Assembly (NCBI GenBank): GCA_003194525.1
Contig: NBIV01000145.1
Span: 1-64,000, forward strand
DNA from: Gracilariopsis chorda
Lineage: Eukaryota > Rhodophyta > Florideophyceae > Gracilariales > Gracilariaceae
Length of the DNA stretch: 64,000 nt
Reading direction: 5' to 3'
The notes beneath the pieces were generated by a model. It had not been told where the DNA came from. It did not search any database and saw nothing but the letters and a program-made list of their open reading frames with translations. The position numbers were made by a program, and so were the translations under genes. The first letter of the stretch is position 1, and each line of letters opens with the position of its first letter. Below, piece after piece: positions 1 through 10,605 of the stretch.

Positions 1-1442
1 GGTGCCCGCTGTGCGGTATAAATGTCCCTTAGCAGGGTGTTCGGCGATAACTCCGACGTTGCCGTGCGCTGTCCTAGTGGCCGCTGCTCATGCGGGAAAA
101 ATATCCCTCAAGAGGGTGTGGTGTCACGTTTTCCCCGGCAAGTCATTCCCATTGGGTGTCGTTGTTCCGTCTTCACGGTAGGCCGGGCGAACCGCCAGTC
201 GGCGGGGGACTTGGGCTCCGCCTTCGCGGTTGAGCTCACGAACCGCGAGTTTGCGGGAAGATGACCGCTCCTGCGGGATCGGCATTTCCACAATCCCTGG
301 GGGGTCCGTGCGACACGGTGATTGGGTGGCAAACCGCCTCCCTGCCAGGCGCACGAGCGCTCTGCACCATACGTTCCGGCGACGCCGTGGTGTCCCCGGC
401 TACTGACGGTTGCCTGGGGCTAACTCCGGTACACCGGTATTTTGGTCAAAATTCCCCTTTGGGGGGTTCTGGGCAGGTGCCGATGACACCCTTTCAGGGA
501 ATTGCCGCTGAGCGCAGTGCACCATCTCCGTGAGGAGGAGCAGCGTCCGGTACGACCGGTTCGAGCGTGCGATGGCGCGCGTTATTCCCGAGTTCTCGGT
601 TCTTCGCCGCAGCGATGCGGGGGTTGGCGCAAATTATTCCCGTAGCGGGGCTTTGATTCCGTCAACGACGGGAGGCGTTTCCGGTGCTTGCGAGCCAGGG
701 CTTAAAGCTTCGACTGCAGCTTGGCCGCCTTTTTCCCCAAGAGGGGTGTGGGTATTCCCCTGTGAGGCCGGCGTATCTGGGCGCCCCTTCTCCGCAGGGC
801 GCGGGTCTGATCGACCTGATTGAACCGCTTCCGCGGGACTTCCGCCAACGGCGGCTTCGAGGCATCGGGCGATTGCCTTTCCGCTGCTGCGGTATTGGAG
901 TGAGGCTTCTCGTTTCCCCGTGACAAACGGTGTATTGCCGCTTTTGCGGGGCCTGCGCGTCTGGTTCCTGTTGCACAGCACTGCCCGGGAACGGGGGATT
1001 AGTGTCGCGTGACATACTCCGTGCTCCACGGTCAGTGTTCCGTATGTTACGGTGTGTTTCCCGTTGCGACGGTGATATCGTTCCTCGAAACGAGTGTTCT
1101 CCTCCCCCTCCTTAGACGGAGCGGCGGGATAAGGGATAACATTCCCCGCCTGGCGGGTATAAATGCGCGCCAGTGGGCAGACGTGGTAGGGGCGGGCGCT
1201 GAGGGGCCCGAATTACCCGGCTGAGCCGGTGAGTCCGACAGAGTCGGTAGGTCTGAGAGTCCCGGCTGGGGTGTGGTAGTACCGTAGGTCTAGTACTCCC
1301 GGATTGTTCCGGTGTAGCGGAGTCCGTAGAAACGGGGTTGCCTGGATCCAGGACTACCTCTGACGAGGGAGGAGGGGCAAGGACAACACGATCACGGGAA
1401 TCCGTTCGTGCGTGTCCCATCTCTACCACGACAGTGTCGGTG
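1..1442. other. Hairpin-dense region downstream of integrase
   Basis: No recognisable protein domain was found on either strand, although several open frames of 60-130 codons exist. The sequence has the same texture as the adjoining element: frequent mini-hairpins such as 6-16 (CCGC-TGT-GCGG) and 26-37 (CCCT-TAGC-AGGG). It does not match the LTR. It is probably the 3' internal region of the element, but this is inference. Confidence 0.5.
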
Positions 1443-2426
1443 TTAACAGAGATCACCTTGAAGGTCCATCCGCCACAGGCGAGAGTTTGTGACGCTTCTC
1501 CCGTTCCGGGTTGTAGTATTCCTTCCTGATGAAGACGTAGTTATTTGCCCGAATCGGGGACGGTTTTCCTCGCAAGCGAGCGTCAAAATCCCGCTTGTAA
1601 GCGGCTTGGGCCCGTGCCATAGACTTCCGCGCCGCGGGGACCAGCTTGGAAAGCCATTGCTTCCATTGCTGCGGATACCCACAGATGGGAAATTGTCCAA
1701 GGTAGCTTGGGGTTCCAGCGCCACAGGCGGGGGTGTTCTAGATAGAACTAACTCGAATGGCGAAACTCCGGTAGTCCGGTGTACCTGCGTATTGTACGCG
1801 TAGGTTACCGCATCAGCGTAGAGATCCCAATTCGTTGGGTGGTCAGCGACGTAGGAACGTAACGCCGCGAGTAACGTCCGGTTTAAACCGTTCAACTTGC
1901 CCATTACATTGGGGGTGGTAGGTAGTCGTGAACAAGTTCTTGACATCCAGGATGCGACAACATCCTGGAAGAACTTGCTCACGAACTGCTCCCGTTGTCA
2001 GAGAGCACCTCTACAGGGGGACCGTAGACAAAATCCAGTGCGTCACCAGAGCCTGGGCCACCGTGAGAGCGGTTATCCTCCGAAGAGGGACAGTACGTAC
2101 CAGCTTAGAAAAGCGGTCGGTAATGACAAGTAGAAATTGTTTCCACGTTTCGTGGTGAGTAATGGTCCGAGAATATCGATCGCAATAAACTCGAGCGGCG
2201 CCCTTGCGGGGAATAGTTTCATCTTCTTCGCATTTTTGCGGAGTTTGACGCGATTCTTCGCGCATTCGCTACAAAACCGCACAGTTGCGTAGCAATCCAC
2301 CGCCATTGCGGGCCAATAGAAATCCTTCGCAGGGTTAGGTAGAGTTTTCCTCTTACCTGGGTGACCTCCAATGGGGGCGTAGTGTGATAGATGTAACACC
2401 CGCGATTGCAGGGAATGTGGTACCAC
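1443..2426 (-). pseudogene. Integrase of the gypsy element, broken
   Basis: Minus-strand frames 2426-2073 and 2265-2011 carry an HHCC-like zinc-binding N-terminus (HLSHYAPIGGHPGKRKT then CSECAKNRVK) and the start of the catalytic core (EFIAIDILGPL). The frame 1982-1443 continues with the end of the core (NRTLLAALRSYVADHPTNWD, AYNTQVHRTTGVSPFELVLSR), a typical integrase signature. The core is interrupted by a large inverted repeat at 1927-1983. I do not see a clear chromodomain after it. Confidence 0.88.
1927..1983. repeat. Long imperfect hairpin inside integrase
   Basis: Positions 1927-1941 pair with 1969-1983 (15 bp, one mismatch). Then, after a small bulge, 1946-1954 pair with 1961-1969 (TCCAGGATG with CATCCTGGA; the last base is shared between the two descriptions), leaving a loop of about six bases. 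It replaces the part of the integrase core expected to hold the catalytic glutamate region. Confidence 0.8.
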
Positions 2427-2696
2427 AATCTGTGGGCGGGCTTCGACCTTTCTTACGAGGTAGCCTTTGTCGTTTACCCCGAAGGGAGATCTTCACCACC
2501 GTTGATACGGGCACGAATTCTCGTACAGAATGGGTCGCCGAATTGTTCTCGGATCATTTCTTCCGGTGATACCGGTACAAAGTTTCCCGGTAACGGGTTC
2601 TCAGATTTATCTCGCGATGCGAGTAGTTCGTCAAAATCAGCATCCTCGTCCAGGTTTCTGGCCTAGCCTCGACGGCATGTTCCGGATCATCCGGGT

Positions 2697-3351
2697 CTAT
2701 AGCATGAAGCATGAGACTTCATCATCCTCCGTTGGGAGTGCTTCCCACTTGTGGGTAACCGCGATAAAGCGTCGGCCTGGTGTTCTGCGCACCTTTTTAT
2801 AAATGACTTGAAAGTCATATTCCGCGAGGCGGAGTCTCCAGCGCATGAGGCGTCCCGACGGGTCGGAGATATTCATCAACCACCTCAATGAGGAATGATC
2901 CGTGTACACGGTGAAGTGAATTCCCATAAGGTAGGGGCGCAGAGTGGTCATCGCCCATACGACGGCGAGGCACTCTTTCTCCGATACGGAGTAGTTCCGC
3001 TCATGAACATTGAGCGAACGTGACCAATAACCAATTGGATGCCGTTCCCCTCGGGGTGGTTTGAAAGAGAGCACACCCGACTTGGTAGTCGCTCGAGTCC
3101 GTATCTACGGAGTATGGCAACCCAAGTTTTGGGAGATGTAGGATTGGTGCTGATGTGACAGCCTCCTTTAAGGAGTTGAAGGCTTCCGATTGCTCGGGCG
3201 TAAATATTCCCAGTTTTGGGGGGTTCCCTTTCGCAACAACGCGTTCAGGGGCGCTGCAGTATCCGAAAAGTTCGGGATAAACAGTCGATAGACGTTGACC
3301 AGCCCAGAAAGGAGCGCAGTTCCGTTTGAGTACGGGGTTCTTTCGCCTCAA
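2697..3351 (-). pseudogene. RNase H region of the gypsy element
   Basis: Two overlapping minus-strand frames (3351-3001 and 3074-2697) carry the RT/RNase H connection with an alternative RNase H start (SVDTDSSDYQVGCALFQ) and then NYSVSEKECLAVVWAMTTLRPYLMG and FTVYTDHSSLRWLM. These are the E and D motifs of the RNase H-like fold (RNase_H_2 type) of gypsy elements. The frame shift between the two pieces shows decay or sequence error. Confidence 0.88.
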
Positions 3352-4230
3352 CGAGGGATTTGACTCGAGCTTTCTCGATCGCTAACCGTCCCGGACGGAT
3401 AATGTGACCCAGATACTTCACAGTATCTGTGAAAAACTCGCATTTCCTCAACTTGAGGGTAATTCCCGCATCGCGGAGTACGGTCAGCACGTCTCGGACG
3501 TGAGTGAGATGGTCGTCCAACGAGTTGGAGAAGATGATGATATCATCAAGGTAGACCAGACAACTCCGCCACTTAAAGCGGTTGAGTAGAATATCTACTG
3601 CACGCTGAAAGGTGGCGGGGGCATTGGTTAACCCAAATGGCATCCGCTTGAAGCGGTACGTTCCTGCATGGCAGGTGAATGCGGTTTTGTCGCGATCCTC
3701 CTGTCTGACAGGTACTTGCCAATATCCCCAATTGGCATCAAGGGCTGTGAACACGGTGGCGTCTCCAAGGGAGTCAATGCACTCGTCCATACGAGGGATG
3801 GGTACGTGTCCCTAACAGTCACGGCATTGAGCCGGCGGTAGTCGACACAGAACCTCCAGGTTCCGTCGGCCTTTAAAGCCAGTACAACTGGGGATGCCCA
3901 GGGTGATTGAGCGGGCTCAATCACACCTGCGCGGAGCATCTTGTCCACTTGGGACTGCTCCTCTTCCCGAGCTTTCGGACCTGCCCTGTAAGGGGGTTGT
4001 GCAACCGGTCGCGCACCGGGGATTAAATCGATCCGGTGTTCCGTTGCATTAATCTCGCCAAGCGAGCCATCCCACATTGTGGTGAATTCCCGTAACATAG
4101 TACGGAGTTTGTCGCGGTGCGACTCTGGCACGTCGCTGAAGTCCAGCGCTTCAAGTGCTTTTTCCGGATCAATCCGGTCATTGCTCGATGGAGCATTGTC
4201 CTGTGGAACAGGTGTGGTTCGCAATTCCAA
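3245..4230 (-). pseudogene. Reverse transcriptase of the gypsy element
   Basis: The first frame (4230-3628) carries the LPPYRAGPKAREEEQSQVDKML and WASPVVLALKADGTWRFCVDYRRLN type motifs at the start of the RT palm. The second frame (3790-3245) carries FTALDANWGYWQVPV, FKRMPFGLTNAPATFQ and the catalytic YLDD box (LVYLDDIIIFS), followed by the thumb and the YLGHII motif. Two aspartates of YLDD and the upstream aspartate of the ALDANWGYWQ segment are present. The change of frame near 3790 breaks the polyprotein. The RT core itself contains perfect 5+3+5 hairpins at 3644-3656, 3663-3675 and 3700-3712. Confidence 0.92.
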
Positions 4231-4402
4231 TTCCGAGTTACTCGGTATGTTCGACGCTGAAGTAGCGGTTTCCTCCCCTCCTTAGACTTGACGTCTTCGG
4301 ACGGCGGGGCGAACTCCTCAGAAGAGGTGGTAACTCCGAGTACATCGGCGGCTGTCATCTTTGTTGGCAGCATTCCCATAGGATGGGGGGTTACACTCCC
4401 AA

Positions 4403-5242
4403 TTACTTGGTGTTTGACCAGATACTGGGGGTGTTTGCCAAGGTTGGCAACCAATATCCGGAAAGGAACATCCGGGGAAATGGAGACAATTCCATTAGCC
4501 AGCGCCAGCTGGGATTTCTCGTACAACGAGGCGAGGGTTGTATAACCCGAAGACCGTGTTGACGGGAATTTACCTGCACCCAGACTTGGGACTCAGCCGG
4601 TATAGAAACCGAGGCAGCGACGCGGAGCTTGGTGGACTCGCGGAACGCGGGCGGTGGTTCCTGCGCAGCAGGGAGCGGAACTTGTTTCCGAGAGGACCGC
4701 TTTAGCGGGCGGCGAACAATCGGAACCGACGATCCGTCGTCAAGTTCTACACGCCTGAGGCGGGGCCTGATTGCGTCGACAAATCTGTCGCAGTAATCAC
4801 ATCCGAGTATGACTGGTGCTGCCAATGAACGGCAAACGATGAAGTCCAACTTCACCACGGAGGTACCAAGTCTCACGACGAGGTCCACCGTGCCCACCGT
4901 TTGTAACGGGTTGTTATTCGCATCCGAAATGTCGGGGACCGCGTCAGAGCGCATACGAGACCGCACAAGCGGGGGTAACAATGATTCCACGACGAAGTTG
5001 GGGCCTGCACCTGTATCCAGGACGGTGAGAAACCTCACCATAAACTGGGGGTCAAGGCCAAAGTCGGCATAGACCTTATAATTGCGCTTGGCCAAGACCA
5101 AGACTCTACCGTGAATCCGGGGAATTTTACTCCGTATCCACGGGCGACGCAACACACCGAGGTGCGCAGAGTCCGCGTCAGCGGTGTCTTTCCTCGAGAG
5201 GACTTTCACCGGGGAGCGAGGCGAGGACGCCTCGGGCGCCAA
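4403..5242 (-). pseudogene. Retroviral-type aspartic protease region of the gypsy element
   Basis: The minus-strand frame contains VLDTGAGPNFV, the DTGA active-site motif of retropepsins, followed about 75 residues later by FIVCRSLAAPVILGCDY, the hydrophobic ILG flap-side motif. A protease domain between gag and reverse transcriptase is standard for Ty3/gypsy. The reading frame is not joined to the RT frame (4230-3628), so the polyprotein is interrupted here. Confidence 0.85.
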
Positions 5243-5288
5243 CAGCCTCGTTCTTGAGGACGCCTCTCCATAGGGGAGACTCCCTCAG

Positions 5289-7462
5289 TTAGTTTTCCGC
5301 CTTCGGCGGTGGGTTGGTTTCCTCGACAATGAGTGCTTCATCCCGTTGACGGGGGTTTCTATCCGCATAAGCGGGGGTTGCAACGGATGGTTGCGTGATC
5401 TCCCGAATCGGGGTGTATGAAGCTTGCCGCGCACGCGGGGTCTGTGGTAGGGCGTGGGAAAAGTCCGTTTTAGCCCGGAGGTAGGAAGCAGTCGGGACGG
5501 AACGTTTCTCCTCTGGAGTGAGGGCCTCATAATTTGCCACCACCTTGGCCATATCCTTCAGTGAACAAATACACTGAGGAGAGGTATGGCCATGGGCATA
5601 GCACAGGTGGCAAATGAGAGCCAGCACCGCGACACGCGGATTATTATTCCGAGTATCGGAGAAGCGAACCGCAGGGCGGGTATCAGTCCCTCCAGGCCGT
5701 TGATAACGGGATTGACCGTTTGAAAACGGGAGTCGTTGGGGTTGAACCCGACTGTTACCACCGTATAGAACGGGATCTTCTGTTCCCGTATCATGGGTCA
5801 TCTCCGTCGTTGACGGTAACTCACTGGTGGGTATCGACACACCATCCCCCTGCGCTAAATGCACGGTATCAAATCCCTGTCCAGGGTTCCCATCCGCGGT
5901 GAGCGGGAGAGAGGAAGCTTCGCTTTCCAGCAACAACGCCTTGGCGGATTTAGACCGATTGTTCGGAGTTCTTGCACGAAGTGCATCCCCTTCCGCTCGA
6001 GCGTGTTGGACCAGCTCGAGGTAGGTGATCCTTCGCTTGTCCTCCCGATAACGGGTAACTAAACTCCGGATTGCCGGGTCAAGACCATCAATGAACATGG
6101 TACTGCGCTCCCCAGCGGGGTATACGTTACCACATCTGTGGAAAGCCTTGTTAAGGCGCACCGAGTAATCGGTCTCGGTCTCTCCAGCACGCTGGCGTGT
6201 ATCTCGCAAAGCGAGGATAGCCTGCTGAATAGCGGTGTTGGTGGCGTAGGAGCGCAGAAGATACTGCACAGCCTCCGGCCAGCAAGTAACTCCTCCTCGG
6301 AGGCGCGAGAAGATCCTCTGACAGAGGTGTATTGGTCCTCCGCCACTCCCCGTAAGAAATACGGTAAAGCCAAATAGGCTTGTCCCTCATTCATACCGAG
6401 GATATCGGCCTCCGCTACAAAGCGGGATAGGAAATCAAGTACTAGGACTGGGTCCTCTCCAGTAAAATACTGGTTGCGGAGCGAGAGCTGCATTCGCTTA
6501 ATGCATTCTCGCACCTTTCCCGTACCACGGGGCGTACGTCCAAGTGACGAATCTTCAAGCCGGTAGTACCGGTATGATAAAAGCTTCCGGTAATCCGGGT
6601 TTGTCGGTTTCAAATCCCGGAGACCGGGGTGTCTTCTCCCCTTCTGGCGGGTTCGGACCACACCTTCAGTGGCCGATGACCGCTTCGAGTGGGAGGAGTA
6701 GCCTCGCTTCTCGTCCTCCGAGTCGGAGTCCGAGGAGCTCGAGCTAACCGAATGGTTTCGGGGTGAGTCCGACGATGTCGAAGAATCGGAGTCCGAATAT
6801 TTTCGGTGATGTTTCCGTCGGTGACGGCGTTTCTTCTTCCCAGCAAGCTGGTCGTTGTGCGATGCCTCGTTTACCGGATCACCCGGGGATGGTTTGTCCA
6901 TGAGGACGAACTGCTCCAGCGTCTCCAGGCGGGCACCAATCCGATCAAATCGGGCTTCAACTCCTTCGATGAAGGCGGCGGGTTGTCCCAAACTCTCCAA
7001 CACGGAGTTGACGTCAGACCGTAAAATACGGAGCTCCTCGGCGACCTCCTTTACGGGGGTTGCCGAGACCACCTCTTGGAGGGATTTTAGTTCCCCTACA
7101 AGGGTGTCATGGGCGGTCCACAGAGCGCGGACCTGGGATTCCAGGGAAGTCCCCTGGGGGGTGTTATCGCCCGTTCCACGGGGGCTTGAAGCCGCGACAG
7201 CGGGAGCAGGCCGGGGTGCCTGGGGCACTGCGGCAACAGCCGGAGTCGATGCTGCATTCCCCTGCGGGGGTGATAACGAGGGCAAAAGGAGGTTCCGGGG
7301 TTCCCGGTCGGGGGTATCATTCCGCGATGAAGCGGCGCCAGCACGGCTGGAACTTGTCCGTATAGGGATACGGGGTACGAACCGAACTTCGGAAGTGTCC
7401 GCGTTGTCGCGGGAGCGACTACGCGTAACCACTGGCTCCGCGTCGGAGGGATTTCTCGACAT
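5289..7462 (-). pseudogene. gag of the gypsy element, frameshifted
   Basis: The first ATG (7462) lies about 105 bp inside the LTR. The N-terminal part (7462 to about 6270) is Ser/Arg/Pro-rich, has a probable coiled coil and a very basic stretch (KKKRRHRRKHHRK) followed by a Ser/Asp-rich region. The retrotransposon gag-like core then changes frame near 6270 and continues in another frame to 5289. That second part contains a zinc knuckle of the form CX2CX4HX4C (CHLCYAHGHTSPQC, near 5570-5620), typical of gag nucleocapsid. The frame change within the core suggests either decay or a homopolymer sequence error. Confidence 0.8.
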
Positions 7463-7548
7463 GAGAAAATACCGTTACGACGGGAAACGATCACGGAACT
7501 TCCGGTAAATAAAAACAAACCTCGTAAGAGGGAAAACAAAAACCGATT

Positions 7549-7564
7549 CTAGGTCGGGAGACCA
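7549..7564 (-). other. Putative primer-binding site
   Basis: Three bases inside the LTR the minus strand reads TGGTCTCCCGACCTAG. It starts with the TGG expected for annealing to a tRNA CCA end, and the rest would pair with an acceptor stem and part of a T-arm. I cannot name the tRNA. Position and the TGG start are the only support. Confidence 0.5.
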
Positions 7565-7567
7565 CTT

Positions 7568-8375
7568 TGTGGTGCAATGCCCCAAAGGGGAAAAACACCG
7601 AAAGACGTCCGGGATCTTCCTCTCACGAGGTTAACCCAGTTGGGTAGAGCCCTCCCAGAGGTGTCACGGCGAAGCCGGTTTGTAAGACCAGGGACACCTG
7701 TCGCGACTCGCGCAGGGAGGTGAAGGCGAAGAATCGGTATCCGCGTGAGCGGGGTGTGATCCTCAGTAGAGGTATGTTTCCACGTAAGTGGGGGTGTGTG
7801 AGCGGATGCGCACACGAGGGCCGCGGATAGCGGGAGGTGCTACCCTAAAAAGGGGAAAGAGGAAGGACGAAGTGGGTCGCGAGAGAGACGAGTAGATACG
7901 GCAATGCCGGTGGACAGGACTCCCTATACAGGGCGAAACACCAATATGATTGGAACAATTAGTACTCCCAATGATGGGTCTCCTTTAGATGTGCAAGGGG
8001 GGTGAACTTCCGTACACTACGGTGCTTCCCTCCAAGGAGGAGTTGAGAACACGCGGAGGCGGTAAAGCTCAGAGCCAATTCCCCAGGTTGGGGTCCCTTG
8101 TTGGGGAAGGTTTACTGGTGCGACGGCAGTGCGCTGTCGCACTAAGTACTAGCTTCCCAGAAATGGGTGTGAAAATAATAAATAAAATTAACTAAAATAC
8201 TCCACATTCCGTGGCAACATCCACTACTGTGGCCAACCGCCAATTGACCCAAAACCGTGTCCCACGTGTCCATACCCACCATTGTGGGGCGTAGTTCATA
8301 TACACACTACACAACCGATAATATCGGGAAAGCGTTCAAGTACCCAGAATCCCTCCCTGAGGGCGTTGCACTTCA
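7568..8375 (-). repeat. 5' LTR of the gypsy element (808 bp)
   Basis: On the minus strand it begins TGAAGTGCAACG and ends CACCACA. It matches, with scattered substitutions, the solo LTR at 58651-59477 (begins TGTAGTG, ends CACCACA); the ends form a short imperfect inverted repeat TGTRGTG/CACCACA. The outer five bases, GCATC at 8376-8380, are the expected target-site duplication; its partner would lie off the left edge. The LTR contains many mini-hairpins, for example 7580-7590 (CCCC-AAA-GGGG). A 5+3+5 hairpin at 7561-7573 straddles the LTR/leader boundary. Confidence 0.9.
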
Positions 8376-8682
8376 GCATCCTGTGGTACATGTGTCTCAT
8401 ACGAAGCCCCATAGCGAACAGCCCGTCGCGCTTGCTCAGTCGAGCCGTAAGGCGCCCTGTCCGGTTAATGACAGTTCGTCTACACCCTTATTTAAGGTTT
8501 CTCGTATTCTTGCTCATCGCAAAAGAGGGCGTGGTTATCAATGGCTAACACTCATGGAAAATGCTCGGACCCACGACGCTGAATGGCAGCCAACGCGTGA
8601 TTTAATTGAAGCCGATGGTACAATTACACAAGCATTGCACGAATACATTGTTCGCAACAAATTGCTGCCTCACCTACAATGA
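8376..8682 (+). pseudogene. Chromodomain tail of a second gypsy element
   Basis: Directly after the LTR boundary, the plus strand encodes HPVVHVSHTKPH, the conserved end of the integrase C-terminal (SH3-like) domain of chromoviruses. After a linker it continues as ILAHRKRGRGYQWLTLMENA, HDAEWQPTRDLIEADGTI, a chromodomain. The frame ends at 8682. The upstream part of this pol is missing because the minus-strand element inserted at 8375/8376. The chromodomain lacks some of the aromatic cage residues in their usual context, so it may be a divergent type. Confidence 0.75.
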
Positions 8683-8748
8683 CGCCACGGCAATGGTCTT
8701 GGACGACAATGGTGCAACGGAGCACTTTGAATGCTTCCAAAGGGGCGC

Positions 8749-9115
8749 TGACACAGTGATGAAAACGGTCGCGTAATTAGGACTGTGTTGACGATATGCG
8801 AACGAGCGCGAAGGGATAGGTATGGGGGCGTATTTAAGAGCCCACAGCAGAGCAGTAGAGGCTCAGTAAAAAGGGCCATCTACCCAGTTGCCATTACCTT
8901 ACATCCCTTGTTGAAATATGCTACAAGAATGTTTGCCTGTATGCACATTGTATCCGCTAAGAGGGAATGTGCATGTGTTCAGAAGTGAGGAGACAGCTTT
9001 GCTCCTGAACATAAAGGTATTTGCAGTATTCTGGAAGAACGATGCGAATACTGGCCTTCACCTTGTTGTAGCTGGGCATGACGTTTGAGCTAACATTAAC
9101 CCACAAACCACAAAC
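8749..9115 (+). repeat. Possible start of the 3' LTR of the second gypsy element
   Basis: About 65 bp after the chromodomain stop there is a purine-rich tract (CCAAAGGGGCGC, 8737-8748), followed by TGACACAGTGATG, a plausible TG-type LTR start. Near 8828 a GTATTTAAGAG segment could be its TATA box. The right end is not resolved; 9115 is only a nominal limit. No second copy is available for comparison. Confidence 0.4.
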
Positions 9116-10605
9116 CTTACCCCTTTGCCTTTATGTTTCAAGCACACAGATTTTATCTCTTTAAACCAAACACCAGTACATCCTCCCCACGTGCTGCGAA
9201 GCAAGGTGCGATCGACTTAAAATTGACGGGGATGCAAGTCCAAGCAGCATAGAAAACATGATAAGGACTGCACTTGAACTGTTCGATACGGGAGTGAACT
9301 GTTCACACCTGCGGAAATCATGTTCCGTGAGCGCATGGCATAGATAGATATATATGTGCAGAGCGACCTTTCAGTTTTCTTAAAAAGAGCACTTCTAACC
9401 CACACTGTATTTTGTAAATTTTAGCGATAGGGCGAATAAAGGCATCCCTATATCCCAGTCTATTTCCATCTGTTTCTATCGGCAATAGATATACGGCAAT
9501 TCTCCCGTAACGAAGGGTCCAATAGGCGAAAATTGTCTCGTATTCAATTCTATAGCAGCGACAAACTATGCTATTCCATTGGCTGGATCGTAGCGCCAAG
9601 ACCGAAACAGTCCTCTCAAGTTGCTGGTCCATCCCCGCATTGCATCACTACGCTCAAGGGTCCTTCGCTGGGCTGCGCTCGTCACTACGCTCGTCGTAGC
9701 CGCCTCCGCTGCGGATTTTTCGCGCCACCGCCTGTGCGCCCTATTGAGGTATGTAAAAGAGAACAACAACTATTTGCGTTGCGGTGTGCTCGTTCAGTGT
9801 GGTGAAGGAGGTCATGTTTCAAGCAAAAGTGGTTGAAGTGCTCATTTTCCATGATGAAGACGGCCAGTGGGAGAAAAAGTTGCCATCATTTGTAGAATAC
9901 AAGAACGGGTAGGGATTGACTGGAAACTTAAACCCAACGCTTACGGCTGGCAGAGTGATCCAATCATTTTCATAGATCTGTGCAACGACATAACTGAACA
10001 GAGTTACGGGTAGAGGTGCTAATGGGTTGCAGGAAGAGACATACAAGGGTAGCGGTATCTACATACTAACCCTTGACCGTTACCGTTTAGACAAAAGTTT
10101 ACGAAAAGTGAGTTAGCTTAACCTTTCTGACGATATGCAAAATGTTAGGTTCGTGAGGAAGGAACTACCCTTGTCTGCGAACGATTCTGCACATTCCTTG
10201 ATCTGAAAATTTTTTCCTTTTTTTGGACGCGCCTGCTGAAGACCAAGCTAAAAGATTTTGCATGCTGGGCACAAGACCACAATGCCAGGAGGCGGTAAGC
10301 GTATGAACCGTTCTCCCCTTCGCCTTCCCGCGCCCACTTTCCCCGTCGCGTTTCCGCCACTTACCCGTAACTATATCCTTCCACAGAGCGGCTTTATAGC
10401 AAAGCTACCAGAGCAAGTACCCCACAGCAGTAATCCGCGGTACTCCGAGACTGCAGAAGGTTCTAGGCTCACTTGCGTAGCCTCGGTGACCAGGCCCGAC
10501 AGAACGCTGTCAGCTATCGTTTTCGGCAACAAACGCTTGCTTTGGTGTTTGAACATCGTAGCGGCGTGGGTCCATCAGTCAATGGACGCCGCCACTCCCA
10601 GGTGA
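9116..10605. other. Intergenic, no gene seen
   Basis: No recognisable coding region was found. Short open frames on both strands overlap one another and match nothing known to me. The right-hand part should contain the promoter and 5' leader of the kinase gene starting at 10606; no convincing TATA box was identified. Confidence 0.5.

Larger units (their letters stand above)
1..8375 (-). mobile_element. Ty3/gypsy LTR retrotransposon, 3' end beyond the window
   Basis: Reading the minus strand from 8375 downward gives an LTR (7568-8375), a primer-binding-like site, gag with a CCHC knuckle, an aspartic protease, reverse transcriptase, RNase H and integrase. The order PR-RT-RH-INT is that of Ty3/gypsy (Metaviridae). 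No second LTR is seen down to position 1, so the 3' LTR must lie to the left. The domains are spread over different frames and broken by stops, so the copy looks decayed. The whole element is unusually rich in tiny hairpins (see findings). A solo LTR of the same family lies at 58651-59477 in the opposite orientation, which supports the LTR boundaries. Confidence 0.93.

Noticed and set aside
1-1112. Possible 3' LTR of the gypsy element at the left edge
   Set aside because: The sequence does not match the 5' LTR or the solo LTR; only the hairpin texture is shared.
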